DNA from: Nitrospira sp.
Lineage (GTDB): Bacteria; Nitrospirota; Nitrospiria; Nitrospirales; Nitrospiraceae
Direction of reading: 5' to 3'
DNA length: 64,000 nucleotides
Assembly (NCBI GenBank): GCA_016873495.1
Contig: VGXC01000004.1
Coordinates: forward strand, 41,524-105,523
The first letter of the stretch is position 1, and each line of letters starts with the position of its first letter. A program made the position numbers and the translations under genes. A model generated the notes under the pieces. The model made no database searches. It saw only the letters and a list, made by a program, of their open reading frames with translations, and had not been told where the DNA came from. Positions 42,816-51,912 of this stretch are shown in pieces.

Positions 42816-45800
42816 ATGGCGAACAAGAAACCAGACTTCAATCTGCCGATTTCCGGGGTGATCGTCCTGGCCCTGGGGATCGTCGCCTATTTCTTTTCAC
42901 AAAAACCCTTGGAGCCCTCCAGGCCCGCAGGGACGGGTGTGGACAGGGAGGCTGTATCCGGACAGACGCGGGCTCGGCTCTGGCAGGACCCACTGGACGC
43001 GGTTCAGGGACAGGCCAAGCAGAAGCCACAGGGCAAGGAGGCTCTGGTCGCCGTGCTGAAGAAGCCGCCCTCCGACACAAACAAGATCTTGGTCCTTCTG
43101 GCCATGATGGAAAGCAGTCCTTACCCTGAAGGGAGCGAGCAGCGGATACGGGAGCGGTATGCGATCCAGTCGGCGTTGGGCGTCGCCTGCTTTGTGCCGG
43201 AGGATGGAGAGCACCTGCGCTATTTCACCCAGGACGATGGCGTCGTCGTTCCCTACGAATGGTTCCGCCCGCGGCGAATGCGCTCTTGCGAGGGCGAGGC
43301 CTACGCCAAGGTTCTCCTCCTTTGGCTAAGGGACGATGCCTTCGAACATCCCTTGGAAGGACTCCGTCAGTTCGCCGCAACATTGATGCGGGATGTCACC
43401 GAGCCGCCGGGGCAGTCGGTTGCGGACCGGCTCGAAGTGAAACTCCTGGGACCCCCCTCTTCCGCGATGTTTCGCGATATGGTAGCGGAAACATTGACGG
43501 CCAAGGAACGGTTGACGTGGCCGAACCACGATAAAACGGTCGAACTCTACTCCCCCTGGGCCTCCGTGAGTTCGGAGGCCATCCTGGTCAGCCTCGGACA
43601 GAAAGTCCAAGGGCCCGACGAGCCGCACGTCTATTTAAAGAAGATGCTCATGGAGAAGGCCGGCGTCGACCTGGCCTATCGGATCGGTTCGGATTACGAC
43701 CTCGCGGTGGAGTTGCTGAAGGAACTGGAGCGACGTGGGGTCCGCATCCGCGACGAGCCGGACCCCATCGCCCTCATTTCGGAGTGGGACACGTACTATG
43801 GGCGGACCTTGCCGCAAGAGCTGACCGTAGCGGCCTGCATCGAGGCCAGCCGTTGTGAAAAGACCACCCATATGGAGGTCCTGGAGGAGTTGGCTCCGCA
43901 AGCCAGCCTGTCCGGGAAGATGGACTGGATCAGGCGGTATTCCTACCTTCGTGGACTGGACGGAGAACTGCCCGGCGGGGGATCGAACCAGGAAAAGGGC
44001 AAGGACGGCAACAAGCAGGCGGAGCTGCGAGCCCTCGAACGGCCGGAAGGAAAGAGCCAGCTCGATTATGTGCGGCGGCTGGTGGAACGGCTGGACGCGG
44101 ACGCGAACTTGCTGGTCAAGTCCGGGAAGGAATTCAAGGCGATCGGGGTATTGGGCAGCGATGTCTACGACACGCTGCTGATTCTGCAAGCACTCCGTCC
44201 CTACTTTCCCAAGACCATCTTCTTCACCGCCGATTTGGATGCCAGGCTCCTCTATGCGACCGACTTCGAGTGGACGAGAAATCTGGTCATTCTCTCGGAT
44301 TTCGGGTTGCAGCTCCATCCGGAGCTACAACGCGGCGTCCCGCCGTTCCGCGACAGTTACCAAACGTCGGTCTTTTTCTCGGTGCTGCGGGCGTTGGGAT
44401 ATCTGTGTCCGGCGGAGAACGGCCACGGCTGCATGGGTGGAGATGCACCGGCCTACCGGATCGGCGATCAAGCCGGCCGCTATGCGGCGACGGGGCCTCG
44501 AATCTTCGAAGTGGGGCGGTCCGGGGCGGTGGATTTGAGCGTGTCGTTCCCTCCGGTAGACGGCAAGGCGTTGCATCCGCCGCGCCCGGATCGTGCAGCG
44601 GAACTGGGCATGCACCGAGGTTCCGTCGCGCAGCGGACCGTCCTGTTCGTGTTCACCGCTTTCCTCATCCTGTCGGTGTTTATCCCGGTCTGCCGGGTTC
44701 TCTGGCTCCCCGCGATCGACCGAGTCCGCAATTATCCGGCCAGCGCCGCCGTCGCGGGAATCTGGCGGATCGGGATGGGGGTCGTGCCCGGCCTGGCGAT
44801 TGGCTTGTTGGCCGGAGCTTACTGGGATGGCTACGAGGGCGAACCCATGACGCTCCACGAGGGAGTGAGTGTGTGGCCGACCAGCGTACTCAGGATCATC
44901 GGCACGTTCGGGGCTTGGCTGTTTCTCTGGTGGGCTGCCTGGCTCGTCGAGCACAGTTTGGACAGTTTGGGAGGAGAGTTCGCCTTACCGGGGCGCCACC
45001 AATCCAAACCGTCCTCGGCCCTGCCGCTACCCGGCTGCTGGTGGGTACGTATGAAAGCGCTCTATGTGTTTCCCGATCGATATCTGACCGACGGGGTGAT
45101 CGAGGGGGCCTGGATCGACGCCGAGAAGTTATGGCAGCGCTACTGTTTTCTCGGCGAGACGAGCCTGCGGCTGGTGCGGGTGTGCTTGTGGATCGTGGTG
45201 TTTTGGGCGATTACGTTGGGCATGTTTTCGCTCTCCGGATTTCCCGGCCAGCCGTCCCGCGGCCCGGCCACGTTCTGGGCTCATAAGGCCGTCATGCTGG
45301 TGGGCACGACGTTCCTGCTCGCTCTTCTGTTCTTCGTCCTGGATGCCACCTTATTGGGCACGAGGTTTATCGACGCGCTGACCGACCGTCCCACCAAATG
45401 GCCGGAACAGGTGCTGACCGAGCAGGTCGAAGCACGGGGCATCGACCGCGATCTCTTGCCCGATTGGTTGGATATCCAGTTCATCGGCAAGCACACGGGC
45501 GAGGTCGGACGGCTGATTTACTTTCCCTTTATTATTCTCTTCGTCATGCTCGTGGCACGCAGCCGCTACTTCGATAACTGGGACTTCCATGCGGGGTTGC
45601 TCGTGCTCTATCTGTTGAGCGCCGCCATCGCGATTGTGTGCGCGGTAGTGCTGAGGAAGGCGGGGGAGCGGGCGAGGAAGGAGGCGATCAGGGGCCTATT
45701 GTCGAAACTCACGCAGGAAGAGGCCAGGGGGCGGGAGGACGGGCCCAGGACGAAGCACATTCGCCAGATGATCGAGGAGATCCAAGAGACCCATCAGGGG

Positions 45801-45887
45801 GCCTTTGCCGATTTTCTGGACCAGCCATGGGTCCGCGCCGCCCTCGTGGTCTTACTGGCGTTGGCTCAGCAATATTTTGTGGGCTAA
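42816..45887 (+). CDS. 1023-residue inner-membrane protein of unknown function
   Basis: A very large protein. It has one N-terminal membrane helix (ISGVIVLALGIVAYFF, about 13-30), a soluble region of about 570 residues and then about seven membrane segments (roughly 607-630, 647-672, 691-715, 786-808, 822-848, 898-918 and 925-949) and a hydrophobic C-terminus. The soluble part contains 'GVLGSDVYDTLLILQALRPYFPKTIFFTADLDARLLYATDFEWTRNLVILSDFGLQLHPELQRGVPPFRDSYQTSVFFSVLRALGYLC', reminiscent of a periplasmic-binding-protein-like or ABC-permease-associated fold. The TM block looks like a channel or a sensor. I do not recognise the family. Confidence 0.6.
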   Translation: MANKKPDFNLPISGVIVLALGIVAYFFSQKPLEPSRPAGTGVDREAVSGQTRARLWQDPLDAVQGQAKQKPQGKEALVAVLKKPPSDTNKILVLLAMMESSPYPEGSEQRIRERYAIQSALGVACFVPEDGEHLRYFTQDDGVVVPYEWFRPRRMRSCEGEAYAKVLLLWLRDDAFEHPLEGLRQFAATLMRDVTEPPGQSVADRLEVKLLGPPSSAMFRDMVAETLTAKERLTWPNHDKTVELYSPWASVSSEAILVSLGQKVQGPDEPHVYLKKMLMEKAGVDLAYRIGSDYDLAVELLKELERRGVRIRDEPDPIALISEWDTYYGRTLPQELTVAACIEASRCEKTTHMEVLEELAPQASLSGKMDWIRRYSYLRGLDGELPGGGSNQEKGKDGNKQAELRALERPEGKSQLDYVRRLVERLDADANLLVKSGKEFKAIGVLGSDVYDTLLILQALRPYFPKTIFFTADLDARLLYATDFEWTRNLVILSDFGLQLHPELQRGVPPFRDSYQTSVFFSVLRALGYLCPAENGHGCMGGDAPAYRIGDQAGRYAATGPRIFEVGRSGAVDLSVSFPPVDGKALHPPRPDRAAELGMHRGSVAQRTVLFVFTAFLILSVFIPVCRVLWLPAIDRVRNYPASAAVAGIWRIGMGVVPGLAIGLLAGAYWDGYEGEPMTLHEGVSVWPTSVLRIIGTFGAWLFLWWAAWLVEHSLDSLGGEFALPGRHQSKPSSALPLPGCWWVRMKALYVFPDRYLTDGVIEGAWIDAEKLWQRYCFLGETSLRLVRVCLWIVVFWAITLGMFSLSGFPGQPSRGPATFWAHKAVMLVGTTFLLALLFFVLDATLLGTRFIDALTDRPTKWPEQVLTEQVEARGIDRDLLPDWLDIQFIGKHTGEVGRLIYFPFIILFVMLVARSRYFDNWDFHAGLLVLYLLSAAIAIVCAVVLRKAGERARKEAIRGLLSKLTQEEARGREDGPRTKHIRQMIEEIQETHQGAFADFLDQPWVRAALVVLLALAQQYFVG

Positions 45888-45966
45888 GGCGCAAGGAGTC
45901 GTATTGCAGCTGCCCGCCGCGTCGGTGTACGGTGGGGCTGGAGGCCGGTTGCGGAAGGGAGCATCG

Positions 45967-46182
45967 ATGACCGACAATCGTGCCGGGGCCATGATTGCCC
46001 GGTCGGTCGGGATCGTCTGTATCGCGCTGGGGTTTGTGGCCGGCATGCACGGATTGGATCACCCGGAGTCTGTCTGGCTGCAGACGTCGCTGGGTTTGAT
46101 TGCCACCGGGATGTTGGCCCAGGGCTATGCGCTCTACTGCGCTTTGCGGCGCATGAGAGAACAGAACGATCTTCGGAAATGA
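45967..46182 (+). CDS. Small two-helix membrane protein
   Basis: A 71-residue protein with two hydrophobic segments (ARSVGIVCIALGFVAGMHGL and SLGLIATGMLAQGYALYCAL) and a basic tail (RRMREQNDLRK). The start at 45967 lies 80 bases after the large membrane protein; its stop overlaps the PilZ start (ATGA), so both are probably co-translated. Function unknown. Confidence 0.6.
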   Translation: MTDNRAGAMIARSVGIVCIALGFVAGMHGLDHPESVWLQTSLGLIATGMLAQGYALYCALRRMREQNDLRK

Positions 46183-46751
46183 CGGTTCGATGGCCGGGGC
46201 CGTCGGTCGGACGGCGATGCCCGGGCTTATCCGAGCGAGGCGCGAGCGTGTGGGCTCTGAGATGTCCCCTGTGCGATAGGGATAGGGAATCCGTTGCCAG
46301 CGTGCCTGCGAAATCGCTCCTCGAGCGGGCGGCGGGTCTGCTGGGGATCGCTCCCTTTCGGTGCCAGTTTTGCAGCCATCGGTTCCTGGCTTGTCGATGG
46401 GGGCGGCATCAGTCGGGGCACGTCCCGGAGCGACGCGAGTTCCGCCGCATTGCTGTCCAGCTGGCCTTGGCCTTCACGGGCGACCAGGTGCGAGGCGAAG
46501 GAGCGATCGTGGACTTGTCGATCGGCGGGTGTCTGATTCGCAGCACGCTGCAGCTGGGCATCGATGACATCATTTACCTGCGAATCATGCTGCCCCGCCA
46601 GGAATCGCTCCTCGAACTGGCGGCGGTGGTGCGATCGGTGGGTTCCCGGGGGATCGGGTGCAAGTTTCTGCGCGCGGCCCGGGAGGATCCGCGGCTGGCG
46701 GAGTTTCTTCGCGAGCAAGAGGCTGCGGCAGCCAAGAGCGACCGGGCCTGA
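46179..46751 (+). CDS. PilZ-domain protein with N-terminal cysteine pairs
   Basis: A 190-residue protein with an N-terminal part holding CPLC and CQFC (a zinc ribbon) and a C-terminal PilZ domain: 'ERREFRRIAVQLALAF' carries the RxxxR switch and 'IVDLSIGGCLIRS' the D-x-S-x-x-G motif. PilZ domains bind cyclic di-GMP. The ATG at 46179 overlaps the previous stop (ATGA); a GTG at 46248 just before the Cys region is also possible. This would make it a cytoplasmic effector of motility or exopolysaccharide control. The target is not visible. Confidence 0.78.
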   Translation: MTVRWPGPSVGRRCPGLSERGASVWALRCPLCDRDRESVASVPAKSLLERAAGLLGIAPFRCQFCSHRFLACRWGRHQSGHVPERREFRRIAVQLALAFTGDQVRGEGAIVDLSIGGCLIRSTLQLGIDDIIYLRIMLPRQESLLELAAVVRSVGSRGIGCKFLRAAREDPRLAEFLREQEAAAAKSDRA

Positions 46752-46793
46752 CCAGACCTGCCGGGCGCAAGCCCGCGCTGGAATCGTGATCTT

Positions 46794-47258
46794 ATGCCGT
46801 CTGCCGCGATGCGCGTGGATCTGGTGGAGTGGACACAAGGTGAGCCGGCGATCCGTCTCATCCGCGAAACGGTCTTCGTGCGCGAACAAGGCGTGCCGCG
46901 CGATCTGGAGTGGGATGGGCTGGACCGGAGCTGCTGGCATGTGCTGGCGTGGAATGATCGCGGAGAGCCCATCGGCACGGGCCGCTTGTGCCAGGAGGGA
47001 AAGCAGGCAAGGCTTGGCCGCATGGCGGTGCTGCAGGAATACCGGAGGCAGGGCGTCGGGCGGGCCCTGCTCCGCGCGTTGCTCGGCTTGGCGCAGGCGC
47101 GTGGGATGGGGAATGTCTACCTGGCCGCCCAGGTTCCCGCCATCAGGTTTTACGAAAAGCAGGGATTTCGGGTGAGTGGGGAGATTTTCGACGATGCCGG
47201 GATTCCCCATCGTCCCATGACGCTGGTCTTGTCGCAGGCTCCAGGCGAGTGGCGATGA
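46794..47258 (+). CDS. GNAT-family N-acetyltransferase (ElaA-like)
   Basis: A 154-residue acetyltransferase. The core is 'ETVFVREQGVPRDLEWDGLDRSCWHVLAWNDRGEPIGTGRLCQEGKQARLGRMAVLQEYRRQGVGRALLRALLGLAQARGM', with acetyl-CoA loop RRQGVG, then 'LAAQVPAIRFYEKQGFRVSGEIFDDAGIPHRPMTLVL', which is typical of the YjcF/ElaA type. The substrate is unknown. Its stop overlaps the start of the next lipoprotein gene (ATGA). Confidence 0.83.
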   Translation: MPSAAMRVDLVEWTQGEPAIRLIRETVFVREQGVPRDLEWDGLDRSCWHVLAWNDRGEPIGTGRLCQEGKQARLGRMAVLQEYRRQGVGRALLRALLGLAQARGMGNVYLAAQVPAIRFYEKQGFRVSGEIFDDAGIPHRPMTLVLSQAPGEWR

Positions 47259-47572
47259 AGGTCATCGGTTCGCTCCTGTTCTCTCTTCTTCCGGTGGCGT
47301 TGCTGGCCTGCACCTCCTGGCAGGCCGATTACCTGACGGAACAGATCCACAAGGCTACGCAGGATGAGGTGGCGGCCCGATTGGGCAAACCGACTGAAAC
47401 CAAGCTCTTGCAGGGCGGCGGAACCGAATGGGTCTACCACTATTTCCCCGATTCCCCGTTCAATTATGCCTACAAGGGGCATCCTGCCGAACCGGACTGC
47501 CAGGAATATATTCTGACGTTTACCGAGCAAAAGGTGTTGGCCTATTGGCTTAAACAGGAGTGCTTCGAATGA
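47255..47572 (+). CDS. Small lipoprotein of unknown function
   Basis: A 105-residue lipoprotein precursor (MKVIGSLLFSLLPVALLACTSW, lipobox LLAC). The mature part has 'ADYLTEQIHKATQDEVAARLGKPTETKLLQGGGTEWVYHYF', similar to the SmpA/BamE fold in which the 'T.DEV...LG.P' turn is characteristic, so a BamE-like domain is possible. It lies in a chain of ATGA overlaps between the acetyltransferase and exonuclease III. Confidence 0.65.
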   Translation: MKVIGSLLFSLLPVALLACTSWQADYLTEQIHKATQDEVAARLGKPTETKLLQGGGTEWVYHYFPDSPFNYAYKGHPAEPDCQEYILTFTEQKVLAYWLKQECFE

Positions 47573-48366
47573 CGAATGCCAAGGCGTCGTCGATAAAGAT
47601 CGCGACCTTCAACGTCAACTCGCTCCGCAAACGGTTCCCGATCGTCCTCGACTGGCTGGCCAAGCATCAGCCGGACGTGCTCTGTTTGCAGGAAACGAAA
47701 GTTCAGGATGCGGAGTTTCCGTTGATGGATCTCCATCCGTCCGGCTACCAGGTTACGTTTCGAGGCATGAAGGCCTACAACGGGGTCGCGATGCTGACGA
47801 AGCAGCAACCCGAGCAAGTCTGGTATGGGTTCGACGACGAGGGAGAGCCGGACGAGGCGCGGTTGTTGCGCATACTCTATCGGGGGATTCCGATCGTCAA
47901 TACCTACGTGCCCCAGGGTTTCGAAATCGAGTCCCCCAAGTATGCCTACAAGCTGGACTGGTACAAACGGCTGCGCGGCTACTTTGCCAAACACTTGTCT
48001 CCCGACAAGCCGGCGATCTGGTGCGGCGACATGAACGTGGCGCCGCGTCCGATGGACGTGCACAGTCCGGAGAAGCACCTCAAACACGTCTGCTATCACG
48101 AAGATGCGCGCAAGGCCTACGAGCAGACCGTGGCCTGGGGATTTCAGGACGTGTTTGTGAAACTCTACCCGGACCGGCAGCAATATACCTTCTGGGATTA
48201 TCGTCAGCCCAGTTCGTTGGAAGCCAACAAGGGGTGGCGGATCGACCATATCCTCGCGACCAAGTCCTTGGCCGACCGCTGCACCGAAGCGGCGGTGGAC
48301 CTCGATCCGCGGCGCGCCAAAGAGCCCTCCGACCACACCTTTCTCTGGGCGGAGTTTTCGCTCTGA
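47569..48366 (+). CDS. xthA: Exodeoxyribonuclease III
   Basis: A 265-residue AP endonuclease and 3'-exonuclease. The N-terminal strand 'IKIATFNVNSLRKRF', catalytic Glu in 'LCLQETKVQD', 'GDMNVAPRPMDVHSP', 'RIDHILATKSL' and the His-Asp pair in 'SDHTFLWAEF' are all present. It acts in base-excision repair. The start MTNAKASS is set by the ATGA overlap with the preceding lipoprotein gene. It ends the four-gene run beginning at 45967. Confidence 0.93.
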   Translation: MTNAKASSIKIATFNVNSLRKRFPIVLDWLAKHQPDVLCLQETKVQDAEFPLMDLHPSGYQVTFRGMKAYNGVAMLTKQQPEQVWYGFDDEGEPDEARLLRILYRGIPIVNTYVPQGFEIESPKYAYKLDWYKRLRGYFAKHLSPDKPAIWCGDMNVAPRPMDVHSPEKHLKHVCYHEDARKAYEQTVAWGFQDVFVKLYPDRQQYTFWDYRQPSSLEANKGWRIDHILATKSLADRCTEAAVDLDPRRAKEPSDHTFLWAEFSL

Positions 48367-48409
48367 GCCCTCAGCTCCGGCCGGCTCCTCCTGTTCAGCA
48401 CAACGGCGC

Positions 48410-48438
48410 TTGACAGGCTCCGAGGACCGGTCTAGCCT
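48410..48438 (+). promoter_or_regulatory. Promoter for a leaderless TPR-oxygenase transcript
   Basis: A perfect TTGACA, a 17-base spacer and TAGCCT. The usual start site, seven bases beyond the -10, falls on the A of the ATG at 48445, and no ribosome-binding site precedes it, so the mRNA is probably leaderless. It overlaps nothing else. Confidence 0.55.
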
Positions 48439-48444
48439 TCCTCC

Positions 48445-50136
48445 ATGAATCGAGCCGAGCGAAGGCGCCAGGAAACAACGCACAAGCACGGGCAAGCCCA
48501 GGCCGATATCCAACGGTTGTTACGGGAAGGATCGGCCCATCACAAGGCCGGCCGATTCGCTCAGGCCGAGCCCTTCTATCGGCAAGCCCTCGCCCTCGAC
48601 CAGAACCAGGCCGACGCGCTCCACTTGCTCGGCTTGCTGGCCTACCAAGTCGGCAAGCTGGACCAAGCCGTCGCGCTCCTGACCCAGGCCATCCAGAGCG
48701 ATTCGAGCCAGGCCCCCTACCGGTTCAACCTGGGCGTCGTCCTCCAGAAGCAAGGCAAGCTAGACGACGCAGCAGCGGCCTACGAGAAGACCGTAAAGCT
48801 GTTTCCCGCCCATGCGGAAGCGCTGAGCAACCTGGGGAATGTCCGCTTGGAGCAAGGGAAGCCGGAGGAGGCGGTCATCGCCTACCGCAAAGCCCTGGAG
48901 GCCAACCCCTCCTACGTCGAAGCGCACAACAATCTTGGGGTGGCGCTCAAGGAACAGGGAAAGCTGGATGAGGCGGCGTCTTGCTACCGCCGTGCGCTGG
49001 ACCTTAAGCCGAATCACCTGGAAGCCCAGTGCAATCTGGGCATCGCGCTGATGGAGCAAGGAAAGCTGGAGGACGCGATCGCCGCATACCAGAAGGTCCT
49101 CGATCTGAGCCCGGACCATGTGAAAGCGCAGACCAACCTGGGATTCGCCAATTTGTGGCAAGGGAAACTCGACGAGGCGCTGCGGTGGTTTCGCCGGGCG
49201 GCGGACGTGAAACAGAATCACGGCAAGCCGGTCGCTCCGGCGGCGGTGCATCGGTCGCGCATCAAGCATGAAGTGGAGCAGCTGGAGCGCCTGCTCGCCC
49301 TGGGACTGATCCCGGTGGCCTCCGTCTCCTGCGTGAACGGGTGGAAGCGTCTGCAACAGCTGGCTCACGAACTGCCGACCGGCCAGCTTTCGGTGCCGGT
49401 TCCCAAGGACGCGCTGGCGGAGATCAGTCCCTCCTTCAACCGCATCCTCTATTATGCCGACTGTCCCGCCTTGCCCGGCGGCGCGTTGAATCCGGCCCTC
49501 GACGTGACGGCCATTGAAGCCCGCTACGAGGCGGCCAAACCGGGGATCGTCTATATCGACGACCTCCTGACGAAAGACGCGCTCGAATCCTTACGCCGGT
49601 TCTGTCTGGATTCGACGATCTGGAAGAAGGAGTATGTGAACGGCTACGTGGGGGCGTTCATCGGCGAGGGCTTCTCCTGCCCGCTCTTTCTCCAACTGGC
49701 CGAGGAGCTGCGGCTCCGGTTCCCCGGCATTTTCAAGCAGCACCGGTTGATGCAGGCCTGGTCGTTCAAGTGCGACAGCGAGAGGAAGGCGCTCAACCTC
49801 CATGCGGACGCAGCGGCCGTGAACGTGAATTTCTGGATCACGCCCGACCCGGCCAACCTCGACCAGGAGCATGGGGGGCTCATTGTCTGGGACAAGGAAG
49901 CGCCGAAGGAGTGGCACTTCAAAGCGTACAACAGCTCGGCTCACGAGCCGATGGTGCGGAAATTTCTTCGAGACAGTGGAGCCAAGGCGATCGCGGTCCC
50001 CTACAAGCAGAACCGCGCCCTGGTGTTTAATTCAGACCTCTTTCACGAATCCGACACGATGACGTTCAAGGACGACTACGAGAGTCGGCGGATCAACATC
50101 ACCCTCCTGTACGGCCGCCGTGGTACAGAACGCTGA
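48445..50136 (+). CDS. TPR protein fused to a 2-oxoglutarate/Fe(II) oxygenase domain
   Basis: A 563-residue fusion. Residues about 30-260 hold seven or so TPR units in the pattern 'NLGVALKEQGKLDEAASCYRRALDLKP'; such TPRs often sit next to glycosyltransferase or oxygenase domains. Residues about 355-560 are a dioxygenase: His453 and Asp455 (NLHADAA), the distal His534 (DLFHES) and the 2-oxoglutarate Arg near 549 (RRINITLLYG). Similar enzymes hydroxylate proteins or lipids; the TPR part would select a partner. The stop codon TGA is provided by the terminal repeat of the element at 50132. It stands alone. Confidence 0.85.
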   Translation: MNRAERRRQETTHKHGQAQADIQRLLREGSAHHKAGRFAQAEPFYRQALALDQNQADALHLLGLLAYQVGKLDQAVALLTQAIQSDSSQAPYRFNLGVVLQKQGKLDDAAAAYEKTVKLFPAHAEALSNLGNVRLEQGKPEEAVIAYRKALEANPSYVEAHNNLGVALKEQGKLDEAASCYRRALDLKPNHLEAQCNLGIALMEQGKLEDAIAAYQKVLDLSPDHVKAQTNLGFANLWQGKLDEALRWFRRAADVKQNHGKPVAPAAVHRSRIKHEVEQLERLLALGLIPVASVSCVNGWKRLQQLAHELPTGQLSVPVPKDALAEISPSFNRILYYADCPALPGGALNPALDVTAIEARYEAAKPGIVYIDDLLTKDALESLRRFCLDSTIWKKEYVNGYVGAFIGEGFSCPLFLQLAEELRLRFPGIFKQHRLMQAWSFKCDSERKALNLHADAAAVNVNFWITPDPANLDQEHGGLIVWDKEAPKEWHFKAYNSSAHEPMVRKFLRDSGAKAIAVPYKQNRALVFNSDLFHESDTMTFKDDYESRRINITLLYGRRGTER

Positions 50137-50310
50137 AAAGGCCACCAACTTTGTTCTCGTTGGTTCGACCCCGCTCAACGTAGGCAAGGCGAGGGCAAAG
50201 TAACTATCCGCTCGCAGGTGATCGAAGCGAGCGGTTCAAGCGAAGCTTGGTATGTACCTCCTCGGGGGCCTCGCTCGCTGCGGCCTCGCTGACAGCCATT
50301 TTGACCATCC
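50132..50310. repeat. MITE-like element (family A, copy 2)
   Basis: About 180 bases between GCTGAAAAGGCC on the left and GCCATTTTGACCATCC on the right. Shares its body with the copy at 39900 (GATCGAAGCGAGCGGTTCAA and GCTTGGTATGTACCTCCTCG in both). Its left end contains the stop of the oxygenase gene (CGC TGA). It lies between two convergent genes. Confidence 0.85.
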
Positions 50311-50340
50311 TCAGGGAAATATCGGGTCGAGAGAGCTGTG

Positions 50341-51297
50341 TTAGCTTGACCTAAACTGATCGAAGAATGCCGACAGGTCCACGTTGCCGCCGGTGAGGAT
50401 CACGCCCACCCGTTTGCCGGCCAGGGCCGGCTCGCGGCGCAGCAGCGGGGCCAGGGCGACGGCGCTTGAGGGTTCGATCACGAGCTTGAGCCGCTCGAAG
50501 GCGAACCGCATGGCGCGGGGAATCTCGTCCTCCTCCACCACGAAGAAGCCGGCCAGGTGCCGTCTGAGCAGCGGCAGGGTGACGTCGCCCAGGCTGGTCT
50601 TGAGGCCTTCGGCCATGGTCTTCGGCTCGGGCATCGGCACGACTCGGTTTTCCCGCACGGAATGAATTGCGTCCAGGGCTCCGGCCGGCTCGCAAGCATA
50701 GACCTTCACGGCTGGGTTGAGCCCGTGAGCCGCCACGCAGGTGCCGGAGAGGAGGCCGCCTCCGCCGACCGGCGCCAACACCACGTCCAAATCCGGGACG
50801 GTGGCAAGAAATTCCAGCATGACAGTACCCTGGCCGGCGATGACCAGGGGATCGTTGAAGGGGTGGATATACACGCCGTGGAGTTGCTCCAGCAGGGTCG
50901 GGAGTTTCCGCTCCGCATCCAGATGGTCGGCGGCTTCGTGGATCGTCGCTCCATAATCGAGCACGGCTTGGCGCTTGATGGGGTTGGTCAAGCCACCCAT
51001 CAAAATGTGGGCCTGACGGCCCAGCAGTCGGCAGGCCAGGGCCACCCCCTGGGCATGGTTGCCGGACGAGATGGTTACGATCGGTCGGCCCTGTTCCTCC
51101 GGAGGGCGCATGAGGATGGCATGGTAGGCGCCGCGAAACTTGAAGGCCCCGACACGCTGGAAGTTCTCGCACTTGAGAAAGACCGTCGCGCCGGATGTTT
51201 CGTCCAGTTGGCGGCCGGTGACGACTTGGGTCACGTGGGCGATGCCGCGAAGCCGTTCCGCAGCCTGCTGGATGTGGGCAAAAGTAATGTCGTCCAT
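50341..51297 (-). CDS. Threonine/serine dehydratase (or serine racemase), PLP-dependent
   Basis: A 318-residue fold-type II PLP enzyme. The Schiff-base Lys53 is in 'GAFKFRGAYHA', 'SSGNHAQGVALACRLLG' near 77-92 binds substrate, 'PVGGGGLLSGTC' near 174 holds the phosphate loop, and 'VGVILTGGNVDLSAFF' closes it. It is at the short end, lacking the regulatory ACT-like domain, so it is the catabolic or racemase-type enzyme rather than biosynthetic IlvA. It converts threonine or serine to 2-oxo acid and ammonia. Confidence 0.87.
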   Translation of the reverse strand: MDDITFAHIQQAAERLRGIAHVTQVVTGRQLDETSGATVFLKCENFQRVGAFKFRGAYHAILMRPPEEQGRPIVTISSGNHAQGVALACRLLGRQAHILMGGLTNPIKRQAVLDYGATIHEAADHLDAERKLPTLLEQLHGVYIHPFNDPLVIAGQGTVMLEFLATVPDLDVVLAPVGGGGLLSGTCVAAHGLNPAVKVYACEPAGALDAIHSVRENRVVPMPEPKTMAEGLKTSLGDVTLPLLRRHLAGFFVVEEDEIPRAMRFAFERLKLVIEPSSAVALAPLLRREPALAGKRVGVILTGGNVDLSAFFDQFRSS

Positions 51298-51440
51298 CGC
51301 TCACATCATAACGATGAACGTCGCGTTGCGCGACACCTTTTCATGGGCAAGGAAGATCATGGCCTGTTGGTAGGGGTGGCGCGCCATGGCCCGGTGGCAG
51401 CCAGTCCGGGCATTCTCGATCGCGCCATGAAGCGTCGGGC

Positions 51441-51758
51441 TTATCCTTGGTGCCCGCCGCGAAAGTCGATGCCGAACCGCGGCGGCGCGATCGCTTCGCT
51501 CCGGCAACGGGGGCACCGGCTCGGCTTCGTGAGCCTGGTCCGTTCCCGAAAGACAAACCCGCAATCCTGGCAGGCGGAGGGATCCATGACGAACCGCCTG
51601 GCCCGATCCCGTCCCACCGACTTGATCAGGTGGGAGAGATGGTCTTCGACCTGCCGTTCCGGGATCCCGACCAGCTCGGCCAGTTGCCGCGAGGAACGAA
51701 AGGTTCCCGCGAGCAGTTCGGCCAGCCGCTGGCGGATCGTCAGCTCCGGAATCGGCAT
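51441..51758 (-). CDS. Winged-helix/HTH regulator with C-terminal zinc ribbon
   Basis: A 105-residue protein. Residues about 5-50 look like a helix-turn-helix (TIRQRLAELLAGTFRSSRQLAELVGIPERQVEDHLSHLIKSV). The second half has CQDC near 63 and CPRC near 83, a four-Cys zinc ribbon. The 46-residue extension upstream is low-complexity and rejected; the start is MPIPELTIR at 51758. A small transcription regulator, possibly metal-responsive, is inferred. The CDF efflux gene lies 500 bases away on the same strand. Confidence 0.7.
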   Translation of the reverse strand: MPIPELTIRQRLAELLAGTFRSSRQLAELVGIPERQVEDHLSHLIKSVGRDRARRFVMDPSACQDCGFVFRERTRLTKPSRCPRCRSEAIAPPRFGIDFRGGHQG

Positions 51759-51912
51759 GGACAGGCCCCGTGCGGTGGCGCCGCCGCGTCGGCTGCGGGA
51801 GCCGGCCCGGGGCGACTCCTCTTGTAACGATTTTGGAGGGCGGAGTCCAGCTCCGGACCTCACGGGACCGGGCGCTTCCACCGGCCCCGCCGAGCGCGGG
51901 CGCGAATGCGCG

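Noticed and set aside
46227..47210. A 327-codon minus-strand frame
   Set aside because: It is antisense to the PilZ and acetyltransferase genes, both supported by family motifs.
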